Assembly (NCBI RefSeq): GCF_026898115.1
Contig: NZ_CP114036.1
Span: 7,620,001-7,684,000 of the forward strand
DNA: 64,000 bases
Reading direction: 5' to 3'
DNA from: Streptomyces sp. S465
GTDB taxonomy: Bacteria > Actinomycetota > Actinomycetes > Streptomycetales > Streptomycetaceae
The stretch's first letter is position 1; each line of letters opens with the position of its first letter. Below are positions 7,439 through 14,434 of the stretch, one piece after another. The notes beneath the pieces are model-generated. The model was not told where the DNA came from. It was given only the letters and a program-made list of their open reading frames with translations, and ran no database searches. A program made the position numbers and the translations under genes.

Positions 7439-8392
7439 TCACTCGGAGACGGCGGTGTAGCGGAACACCTCGTCCCCGTCTTCGTCCTCATCACCCTTCT
7501 CGGACATCTCGACCTTCACCCCGGACGGCTCCAGGGCCGTGCGCAGCCGCTCCTCCATGGCCGCGGAGAAGTAGTTGTGGTCCAGGTCGAGCCGCTTCAG
7601 GTGGGTGAGCGGCTGGCCGTCGAGCAACGCCGCGGCGCCCTCGTCGGTGAGCACACCCATGGACAGGTCGAGGGATTCGAGCTGGGCGACCACGGGGGCC
7701 GCCGCCACGGCGGCCGCGATCTCGTCCTGGATCTCGCTGTTCTGCACGCCCAGGTGGCGCAGCGCGGGGAACCTGCCGCCGGCCAGGATCGGGGCGAGGT
7801 CGGCGACGGTGGCGTCGCCCCCGTACTCGTCCACCCCGAGCCACATCTCCAGGTGCTCGAGCGCGGGCAGGTCGCTGGCGGCGACCCCGCGCACCACCGC
7901 GCCGGGCAGCCCGCCGGTCTCGAAGCGGAGTGTGCGCAGGTTGGCGTGGGTGACGGCGGGGAAGGACAGCTCGCTCCCGCCGCGGACACCCAGCTCGCGC
8001 AGGCCGGGGAAGGCGCGGAGGACCGGTGTCACATCGGACTGCTGAATCCAGGAGATCTCCGACTCCTCCGGGGTGATGTCGCCGATGAAGACCGCCTCCA
8101 GCGAGGTCAGCCGGTCCTTGGCCATGAGCAGCTGCTCGATGGCGTCATCGGCGTCGCCCTCGTAGGTCTCGCCCCACAAGCCGATGATCACCGCCCGCAC
8201 CCGGGAAGGGTCCACCGTGGTCAGGAAGCGCTGGAAACGCCCGTCGAAATCCTCGTCCGACTCATCGCTGTAGGGATCGTAGGAGATCCGCCAGGCGACC
8301 GCGCCCGGCTCGGGCAGCTCGGTCTCCGCGTCGGGCAGCGGGAAGTCGAAGGCCGGAAGACCGTACAGGTTTTCCAGGTGGTGGACCGACAT
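7439..8392 (-). CDS. STM4015-family leucine-rich-repeat protein
   Basis: First gene of the STM4011-4015 operon, 317 residues. The N-terminal ~95 residues are a family-specific domain (YGLPAFDFPLPDAE, VRAVIIGLWGETYEG). From about residue 100 onward leucine-rich repeats are visible (LTSLEAVFIGDI, FPGLRELGVRGG, LPALEHLEMWLG, FPALRHLGVQNS, LESLDLSMGVL, LKRLDLDHNYFS). The C-terminus is acidic (KGDEDEDGDEVF). LRR proteins bind other proteins or peptides, so a scaffold or substrate-recognition role for the four enzymes encoded downstream is plausible but unproven. ATG 8392 is preceded by AGGAGAT. The promoter must lie in the 223-bp gap to the divergent gene at 8616. Confidence 0.85.
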   Translation of the reverse strand: MSVHHLENLYGLPAFDFPLPDAETELPEPGAVAWRISYDPYSDESDEDFDGRFQRFLTTVDPSRVRAVIIGLWGETYEGDADDAIEQLLMAKDRLTSLEAVFIGDITPEESEISWIQQSDVTPVLRAFPGLRELGVRGGSELSFPAVTHANLRTLRFETGGLPGAVVRGVAASDLPALEHLEMWLGVDEYGGDATVADLAPILAGGRFPALRHLGVQNSEIQDEIAAAVAAAPVVAQLESLDLSMGVLTDEGAAALLDGQPLTHLKRLDLDHNYFSAAMEERLRTALEPSGVKVEMSEKGDEDEDGDEVFRYTAVSE

Positions 8393-8615
8393 GGGTGGTA
8401 TCTCCTGATGCGTTCGCGTGGGCGTGCCCGATTCCGAATGGCGTGCGAAGAGTTGTACCAAGCGCCACCGACAGCCGCCCCGGCGGGCGTTGCCGGAGGC
8501 ACGGAGACGGGCCGTCGCACGGCGTTGTCAGTACCTCCTCGTAGCGTCATGACCATCGACCGGGCCCCGTGTGGCGCGGTGGGTCCAACAGTGCTGCGTC
8601 TGAAAGGGAATGGGC

Positions 8616-8942
8616 ATGTACCGACAGGGCGACGTCCTGATCGTTCCGGTGGCGGTGGAGGCGCTGCCGCCGGGTACCGACGCGCTGCCGCGGCAGCCGA
8701 GGGACGGTCGGGGCCGGCTGGTGCTGGCGCTCGGTGAGGTGACCGGGCACGCCCATGCGGTGGTCGGGCCGGGCACGTTGGTGCGCGAGCCGGGCCCGTT
8801 CGGCGTCTCGTACCTCCATCTCCCCGACGGCGGGCGGGTGGTGCACGAGGAGCATGCCGCGATACCGCTGCCCAAGGGCTGGTACCGCGTGGTGCGGCAG
8901 CGGGAGTACACGCCGGGCGCCGTGCGCGTCGTGGCCGACTGA
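8616..8942 (+). CDS. Small conserved protein with GHAHA and HEEH motifs
   Basis: A 108-residue protein of a widespread but uncharacterised family also seen in phages. It begins M-Y-R-Q-G-D-V-L-I-V-P-V. LALGEVTGHAHAVVGPG (~45-60) and VVHEEHAAIPLPKGWYRVVRQREYTP (~75-100) are the hallmark segments; their closely spaced histidines suggest metal or nucleotide binding. No known catalytic fold is recognised. ATG 8616 is preferred to ATG 8610 because GAAAGGGA (8602-8609) abuts 8610 but is well spaced from 8616. The gene is followed 17 nt later by the DUF6745-like gene and diverges from the STM4015 operon, so a shared regulatory region is likely. Confidence 0.75.
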   Translation: MYRQGDVLIVPVAVEALPPGTDALPRQPRDGRGRLVLALGEVTGHAHAVVGPGTLVREPGPFGVSYLHLPDGGRVVHEEHAAIPLPKGWYRVVRQREYTPGAVRVVAD

Positions 8943-8959
8943 GCGCGGAGGAGCGGACG

Positions 8960-10150
8960 ATGACGACGGCAACGGCAACGGCAACGGCAACGGCGACGGT
9001 GACGGAAACGGCGACGGCGGGGGAGAACGGCATGAGTGGTGGGCACGCGCTCGCGGACGAGGACCGGGCCGCGCGCTGGCGCACGGTGGCCGCGGCCACC
9101 GGCCCGGCCGACCGCGAGGCGGCCGAGGCGGGCATCCGCCGCGCCTATGCGCAGGCCGGGCTCGCCGCGCCCGAGCGGATCGTCTGGGCCGGTTCCCCAC
9201 TGGCGGCCACGGCGGCCGTGCTGCTGCTGACGGGGAAGGAGGAGCGGCTGCCCCGGGAACTGGCCGAGCGGGCGGCCGGTACCCTGCGGGCGGCCGGGGT
9301 CGAGCCGGTCGCGGGCGGCGCGGGCGCGTCGGTGCGGGAGGCCGTGCGCACCCAGCCGTGGGCGCGCGCCAGGCAGCGGCTCCATGACGACCTGGGCCCG
9401 GCGGGCTGGGCCGGGCGGTGGGCGCTCGCGGCGGCGCCGCTGTGGGAGGTCACCCGCGCGCTCACCGAGCGCGTCCGCACCGGGGTGACCGAGGCCCTGG
9501 CGCCCGCTCGGGACCAGGAGACGACCGTCCGGCTCGCCCTGCTGGACGCGGTGCTGGGACAGCACGACGCGCCCTGGCTGGCCGCCGTCGCGGACGAGGC
9601 GGAGTCCGGCCCGCTGGCCGGTGTCGCCGCGGTGGCCCGCGCCGCCGGCTGGTGGTGGCCGTACGAGAGGGTCGTGATCGTCGCGGAGCGCCCGGTGGAG
9701 CTGCACCGCGACGAGGCGGGCCGGCTCGACCGCGGCGACGGCCCCGCGCTCGCCTTCCCCGACGGCTTCGCGCTGTACGCCTGGCGGGGCATGCCGGTGC
9801 CCGCGGCCTTCCTCGAGCAACTGGACGAGCTGACCCCGGAGCGCATCCGCGAGGAGGAGAACGCGGAGCTGCGCCGGGTGATGCTGGAGCACTACGGCTA
9901 TGAGCGCTATCTCCAGGAGTCCGGGGCGCAGCCGGTGCACCGCGACGAGACCGGGGTCCTGTGGCGCATCGCGCTGGACGGGGACGAGCCGGTGGCGATG
10001 GTCGAGGTGGTCAACTCCACGCCGGAGCCGGACGGTACGCACCGCACCTACTGGCTGCGCGTACCGCCCCGCGTCCGGACCGCCCGCGAGGGCGTGGCCT
10101 GGACCTTCGGGGTGGATGCCGACGCCTACCACCCCGAGCGCGAGACCTGA
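8960..10150 (+). CDS. DUF6745-like protein
   Basis: A 396-residue soluble protein. The C-terminal half has the DUF6745-like pattern VELHRDEAGRLDRGDGPAL, FPDGFALYAWRGMPVP, LEQLDELTPERIREEENAEL and MLEHYGYERYLQ, a family of unknown function found in many bacteria. The N-terminal half is an Ala/Arg-rich helical region with no domain I recognise. Two starts are plausible: ATG 8960 after GGAGGAG, which adds a Thr-Ala repeat leader encoded by nine tandem hexamers, or ATG 9032 after GGGGGAG, giving 372 residues. It follows the small His-rich gene by 17 nt, so the two form an operon. Family assignment is from memory of the motif pattern. Confidence 0.65.
   Translation: MTTATATATATATVTETATAGENGMSGGHALADEDRAARWRTVAAATGPADREAAEAGIRRAYAQAGLAAPERIVWAGSPLAATAAVLLLTGKEERLPRELAERAAGTLRAAGVEPVAGGAGASVREAVRTQPWARARQRLHDDLGPAGWAGRWALAAAPLWEVTRALTERVRTGVTEALAPARDQETTVRLALLDAVLGQHDAPWLAAVADEAESGPLAGVAAVARAAGWWWPYERVVIVAERPVELHRDEAGRLDRGDGPALAFPDGFALYAWRGMPVPAAFLEQLDELTPERIREEENAELRRVMLEHYGYERYLQESGAQPVHRDETGVLWRIALDGDEPVAMVEVVNSTPEPDGTHRTYWLRVPPRVRTAREGVAWTFGVDADAYHPERET
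8966..9019 (+). repeat. ACGGNN hexanucleotide microsatellite
   Basis: Nine tandem hexamers of the form ACGGNN, the first four identical (ACGGCA), encode an alternating Thr-Ala leader at the start of the DUF6745-like gene. Because the unit is 6 nt, changes in copy number keep the reading frame. The array lies between two competing start codons (8960 and 9032). Confidence 0.8.
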
Positions 10151-10860
10151 CCCCGGACCCGCTCGCGGACGGCGGACCTCGCCCCGGTCTTCTCCCGGGG
10201 TCCGGCCCTCGTCCCGGGCTCATTTCCGGCCCTCATCCCGGCCCTGACCGCTGGCCTCGGCCCCGACCCCGCTGCTGCTCCCGGCCGCTGGTCTCTGGCT
10301 GCTGGTCCCGGCCCCTGGCGCCTGGCTGCTGGTCTCTGGCTGCTGGCCCTGGCTGCCGACCCCGGGCCCCCGGGCCCGGCCCTGGCTACCCATACCGGCC
10401 CCTGGCCCTCGTCCTGGCCGCCGGTCTTGGCCCTGGCTCCGGTCGCGGCCTTGGCTGTCGACCTCTGGCTGCTGGTCTCTGGCTGCTGGCCCTGGCCCTG
10501 GCTGCCGATCCCGGGCCCCCGGGCCTGGCCCTGGCTACCCATACCGGCCCCTGGCCCTCGTCCTGGCCGCCGGTCTTGGCCCTGGCTGCCGACCGCCGAG
10601 GGCTGGCCCCTGGCCCGGTCCCTGGCCCCGGCCGCCGGCCGCCGGTCCCGGGCCCCCGGGCCTGATTCCGGCCCTCGGCCCCGGGACGGATTCTGGCTTG
10701 GTCCCGGCCTGGTTCCGGCGAGGGGCACCGCCGCGCCCCGGGTCGGCTTCCGGGGTCGGTTCGGGGCCCGGTTCCGGGCTCGCGGTCCGCGGCTCGCCGG
10801 TGCGCGGTGGTCTACGCCGGGTGCCTCCGGGCGGGCCGGCCCTCGTCCTTTTACTCATCT
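10151..10860. repeat. Low-complexity pyrimidine-skewed block with ~120-nt duplication
   Basis: About 700 nt without a convincing gene between the DUF6745-like and chitinase genes. The + strand is dominated by CTGGCTGCTGGT, CCCTGGC and CCGGCC words. A segment of about 120 nt occurs twice (10322-10438 and 10465-10587) with few changes, including a 6-nt CCCTGG expansion in the second copy. All six frames read into low-complexity Pro/Gly/Arg/Leu strings with no start-RBS logic. The complementary strand is rich in G-runs and could form G-quadruplexes. Confidence 0.75.
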
Positions 10861-10873
10861 CCGTACAAAGGTC

Positions 10874-10901
10874 TGGTCTGGACCTTGACTGGTATAGACC
10901 A
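10874..10901 (+). promoter_or_regulatory. Paired 12-bp direct repeats (chitinase operator, DasR-type)
   Basis: TGGTCTGGACCT (10874-10885) and TGGTATAGACCA (10890-10901) are separated by 4 nt. They match the paired 12-bp direct repeats known from Streptomyces chitinase promoters and also resemble dre sites of the GlcNAc-responsive repressor DasR. The TTGAC at 10886-10890, between and overlapping the repeats, may be the -35 element. The pair lies about 65 nt before the chitinase ATG. Confidence 0.8.
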
Positions 10902-10967
10902 AACCGGTTTGAGTGTCCCCGGAGCCTCGAAGTTCCCCGGGGCATTCATTGAGAAGGAGATCGGCCC

Positions 10968-11879
10968 ATGCGGAGAAGACGCGTTCTGGCGCCGCTCGCG
11001 GCGACCGCGGCGGTGTGCGCGAGTGTGCTTGTCATGCCCATGGCCTCGGCTTCGGCCTCGTCGGCGGGGACCACCGCCCAGGCGGCCTGTAGCGCCGCGG
11101 ACTGGGTGGCGGGCAAGTGGTACGTCACCGGTGACATCGTCCGGTACACCGACGGCAATTACTACCGCGCCGAGCACGACAATCCGGGCTATGACCCGGT
11201 GATCAGCACCTGGTACTGGGAGCCTTACAACTGCGGCGGTTCCGGGGAGCAGAACCCGAGCGGCTTCGTGGTGACCGAGGCGCAGTTCAACCAGATGTTC
11301 CCGAACCGGAACTCGTTCTACACCTACCAGGGCCTGACCGCCGCCCTGAGCGCTTACCCGGGCTTCGCCAACACCGGCAGTGACACTGTCAAGAAGCAGG
11401 AGGCGGCCGCCTTCCTGGCCAACGTCAGCCACGAGACCGGCGGTCTGGTCCACATCGTGGAGCAGGACACCTCCAACTACCCGTCCTACTGCGACTGGAG
11501 CCAGTCCTACGGCTGCCCCGCCGGCCAGTCGGCGTACTACGGCCGCGGACCGATCCAGCTCAGCTGGAACTTCAACTACAAGGCCGCGGGTGACGCGCTC
11601 GGCATCGACCTGCTGAACAACCCCTACCTGGTGGAGCGGGACGCCGCGGTGTCCTGGAAGACCGCCCTGTGGTTCTGGAACACCCAGACCGGGGCCGGCA
11701 CGATGACGCCGCACAACGCCATGGTCAACCAGCGCGGCTTCGGCGAGACCATCCGCAGCATCAACGGCGCCAAGGAGTGCAACGGCAACAACCCCGGCCA
11801 GGTGCAGAGCCGGGTCGCCACCTACCAGCGCTTCGTCCAGATACTCGGCACCACCGCCGGCTCCAACCTCTACTGCTGA
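10968..11879 (+). CDS. Secreted family 19 chitinase with CBM5/12
   Basis: A 303-residue secreted endochitinase. A Sec signal peptide (R-R-R-R then a hydrophobic stretch, with AxA-like sites around residues 27-30) is followed by a small chitin-binding module of type 5/12 (~40-89; ADWVAGKWYVTGDIV, NYYRAEHDNPGYDP, WYWEPYNC). The GH19 domain (~100-303) carries FLANVSHETGG with the catalytic acid Glu, and YYGRGPIQLSWNFNY. It cleaves beta-1,4 bonds of chitin outside the cell. ATG 10968 follows AGAAGGAGAT. The paired direct repeats upstream indicate induction by chitin degradation products. It resembles Streptomyces ChiC-type enzymes, also used against fungi. Confidence 0.95.
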   Translation: MRRRRVLAPLAATAAVCASVLVMPMASASASSAGTTAQAACSAADWVAGKWYVTGDIVRYTDGNYYRAEHDNPGYDPVISTWYWEPYNCGGSGEQNPSGFVVTEAQFNQMFPNRNSFYTYQGLTAALSAYPGFANTGSDTVKKQEAAAFLANVSHETGGLVHIVEQDTSNYPSYCDWSQSYGCPAGQSAYYGRGPIQLSWNFNYKAAGDALGIDLLNNPYLVERDAAVSWKTALWFWNTQTGAGTMTPHNAMVNQRGFGETIRSINGAKECNGNNPGQVQSRVATYQRFVQILGTTAGSNLYC

Positions 11880-11971
11880 CCGTCCGCTGAACGGCCATCG
11901 GGCTCAGTAACGGGGAAACAGCGGGGAAATTGAGGTGCGCCGCGCCGCTGCCGCGCGCCAGCCTGGAGCAC

Positions 11972-12895
11972 ATGGCGTGGACGGTGACGTACGACCTCGA
12001 TGAGTTCCGGGCCGCGGCGGGTGGCTTTCTGCGCGCCCGCCCGGCCCGGCACACCACCCTGCTCACCGTGGTCTCCTCCCTGGTGGCGGCGGGCAGTGGC
12101 AGATACGGCGACCAGCCGCCGGTCTACGGCTGGTGGACCGGCGAGGAGGCGGACCCCGTATCAGCAGTGCAGGGCCCCGTACACGGCCCCGCGCAGGGGG
12201 CTTTTCTGTGCACCCCGCCCTACCCTCCGCTGCTCTCCCCCCTCTCCGGCGAGGCGGCCCAGGAACTCGCCCGCACCCTCGCCCGGGACCGTGAGTGGCA
12301 GATCACCGGCGTGAACGCCGGGCGCGAGACCGCCGAGACCTTCGCCACCGCCTGGCAGCGCCTCACCGGTGCGTCGAGCAGCGTCGAGCAGTTCCACCGG
12401 CTCTACCGGCTCGGTGACCTCACCCCGCCCGACCCCGCCCCGCCGGGCCGGGCCCGGACCGCCACCACCGCCGACCGCGATCTGCTGATCACCTGGTGCG
12501 AGGGGTTCGCCCGCGACACCGGCGCGCTGATGGGCGATGCCGCCAAGCAGGTGGACGACAAGCTCAGCCACGGCGGGATCACGCTGTGGGAGCTCGACGG
12601 CCGGCCGGTGGCCTGCGCCGGCATCAGCCGTACGGTCGCGGACATGGCCCGGGTCGCCCTTGTCTACACCCCGCCCGAGCTGCGCGGGCGCGGTTACGCG
12701 GGAGCCGCCACGGCCGCCGTGAGCCGGGCCGCGCGGGCCGCCGGGGTCACCGAGGTCCTGCTCTTCACCGATCTCGCCAACCCCACCAGCAACGCCCTTT
12801 ACCAGCGTCTCGGTTACCGCCCGGTGGAGGACCATCTGCTGCTGTCCTTCACCCCGGCCGACCACCCGGTTCCGGAACAAGGCCACCCCTCGTAA
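11972..12895 (+). CDS. GNAT-family N-acetyltransferase
   Basis: A 307-residue protein. The C-terminal half is a GNAT fold: LWELDGRPVACAGISR, VALVYTPPELRGRGYAGA (acetyl-CoA pyrophosphate loop, R-x-x-G-x-G/A) and LFTDLANPTSNALYQRLGYRPVED. The N-terminal half is a second, degenerate domain, giving the two-domain layout of many actinobacterial acetyltransferases. The acceptor cannot be predicted. ATG 11972 is preferred because it begins the conserved M-A-W-T-V-T-Y-D-L-D-E-F and has CTGGAG upstream; an earlier in-frame ATG at 11930 lacks a ribosome site. It is 73 nt before the MBL-fold gene on the same strand. Confidence 0.85.
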   Translation: MAWTVTYDLDEFRAAAGGFLRARPARHTTLLTVVSSLVAAGSGRYGDQPPVYGWWTGEEADPVSAVQGPVHGPAQGAFLCTPPYPPLLSPLSGEAAQELARTLARDREWQITGVNAGRETAETFATAWQRLTGASSSVEQFHRLYRLGDLTPPDPAPPGRARTATTADRDLLITWCEGFARDTGALMGDAAKQVDDKLSHGGITLWELDGRPVACAGISRTVADMARVALVYTPPELRGRGYAGAATAAVSRAARAAGVTEVLLFTDLANPTSNALYQRLGYRPVEDHLLLSFTPADHPVPEQGHPS

Positions 12896-12967
12896 GAGTT
12901 GTGTCATTGCAGCCCGGCGGCACAGCGCGTCGGGGTGCTCCGCAGCCCCCCTCACCATGGAGGATCC

Positions 12968-14227
12968 GTGACCGGCTCCCATCCGAAACGTTCCCGGCTC
13001 GCCGCCGCCCTGCGCCCCGCCGCCTTCGGGGCGGATCCCTCCGGGGAGCGGATGGAGCGCATCCGACGGTCGCCGAACTTCGCGAACGGTGTGTTCGTCA
13101 ACCCGGTGGGCGCCCGCACCGCCCCGTCCGGTTCGATGCTGAAGTTCGCGGCCACGTACTTCCGCAAGGAGGAGCGGATCCGCAGGGCCCCGGCCGGGAC
13201 CGTGCCGGTGCACCCCACCACCCTCGCCGATCTGGCCGTTCCCCCCGCCTCCGGGCTGCGGCTGACCTGGATGGGGCACTCCAGCGTGCTCGCGGAGATC
13301 GACGGGCGGCGGGTGCTGTTCGACCCGGTATGGGGACAGCGCTGTTCGCCCTTCGCGATGGCGGGGCCGAAGCGGATGCACCCGGTGCCGGTGCCGCTGC
13401 GGGAGCTGGGGCCGGTGGACGCGGTGGTCATCTCCCATGACCACTACGACCACCTGGACATGCCCACGATCCGGGCGCTGGTGCGTTCCCGCGCGATGTT
13501 CGTCGTCCCGCTCGGGGTCGGCGCCCACCTGGAGCACTGGGGCGTTCCGGCCGACCGGATGACCGAACTGGACTGGCACGAGTCCACCGAGGTCGCCGGT
13601 CTGGAGCTCACCGCCACCCCCGCCCGCCACTTCTGCGGGCGCGCGCTGCGCAACACCCAGCACACCCTGTGGGCCTCCTGGGTGGTGGCCGGTGGCGAGC
13701 ACCGGATCTACCACAGCGGGGACACCGGCTACTTCCCCGGATTCGCGGAGATCGGCACGGCGTACGGGCCGTTCGACGCGACCATGATCCAGATCGGTGC
13801 GTACTCCGAACACTGGCCGGACATCCACATGACCCCCGAGGAGGGCATGCGGGCCCACGTCGATCTCCAGGGCGGGGACCCGGCGAAGGGGATCATGCTG
13901 CCGATCCACTGGGGCACCTTCAACCTCGCCCCGCACCCGTGGGAGGAGCCCGCCGAGGGCACGGTCACGGCGGCACGGGCGGCCGGGGCGAACGTGGCCG
14001 TTCCGCGCCCGGGGGAGCCCTTCGAGCCGGTGCGCGGGCTCCCGCTGGAGCCGTGGTGGCGGGCGATCGCGGCCCGGCCGGTGACGGAGGTGCCCGCCGC
14101 GGCCGAGGGCGCGGCCGAGCCGGCCGGTTCCACCGGTTCCACCGGCGCGTCGGGAGCGACCGGGGCGGCCGGGGCGACCGGTGTGACGGGTGGCGCGGAC
14201 CCCGCGATGCCCATTCCCCAGCCGTAA
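12968..14227 (+). CDS. MBL-fold metallo-hydrolase (UlaG/NAPE-PLD-like) with collagen-like tail
   Basis: A 419-residue metallo-beta-lactamase-fold protein. The zinc motif H157-x-H159-x-D161-H162 (SHDHYDHLD) is intact, with further ligand candidates in ARHFCGR, YHSGDTGYF and PIHWGTFNL. The layout resembles NAPE-phospholipase D and UlaG-type hydrolases acting on phosphodiesters or lactones. GTG 12968 follows GGAGG, which rules out the earlier in-frame codons. The C-terminal ~30 residues are unusual: seven Gly-X-Y triplets (for example GSTGSTGASGATGAAGATG) form a short collagen-like run ending in PMPIPQP. No signal peptide is evident, so the protein is probably cytoplasmic or membrane-associated. 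Confidence 0.85.
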   Translation: MTGSHPKRSRLAAALRPAAFGADPSGERMERIRRSPNFANGVFVNPVGARTAPSGSMLKFAATYFRKEERIRRAPAGTVPVHPTTLADLAVPPASGLRLTWMGHSSVLAEIDGRRVLFDPVWGQRCSPFAMAGPKRMHPVPVPLRELGPVDAVVISHDHYDHLDMPTIRALVRSRAMFVVPLGVGAHLEHWGVPADRMTELDWHESTEVAGLELTATPARHFCGRALRNTQHTLWASWVVAGGEHRIYHSGDTGYFPGFAEIGTAYGPFDATMIQIGAYSEHWPDIHMTPEEGMRAHVDLQGGDPAKGIMLPIHWGTFNLAPHPWEEPAEGTVTAARAAGANVAVPRPGEPFEPVRGLPLEPWWRAIAARPVTEVPAAAEGAAEPAGSTGSTGASGATGAAGATGVTGGADPAMPIPQP

Positions 14228-14306
14228 CACGGCGGTTGGCGCCGCCCGCGTCTTTGTCGAATGGTGTCGGGACCCTTGTGGTGGACACGACGCGCTCGCT
14301 TCAATG

Positions 14307-14325
14307 GTTAGGAAAGGTTCCTAAC
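14307..14325. promoter_or_regulatory. CsnR-type operator of the chitosanase gene
   Basis: GTTAGGAAAGGTTCCTAAC is a perfect inverted repeat with 8-bp arms around AGG. It matches the operator bound by the ROK-family repressor CsnR in front of Streptomyces chitosanase genes. It lies about 110 nt before the chitosanase start. The csnR gene is not in the window. Confidence 0.8.
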
Positions 14326-14434
14326 GGATCGTGCCCGAGAGTCCGGGGCGGCCCCAGTGTGCCGGGGGCGGCCCCGGCGCACCCTCGGACGGCCGTGCGC
14401 ACTTCCCCCACAGTCGACAAGGAACGGAGTCCCC

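Noticed and set aside
3031..8392. A typical RiPP cluster with a precursor peptide
   Set aside because: No short ORF with leader-core features lies within or beside the five genes; gaps are 29 nt or less. A precursor elsewhere, or a protein substrate, cannot be excluded.
10126..10728. 200-residue open frame on the minus strand in the low-complexity block
   Set aside because: Composition is Gly/Pro/Arg/Gln repeats from a duplicated DNA block, with no ribosome site or family resemblance; it overlaps the end of the DUF6745-like gene.
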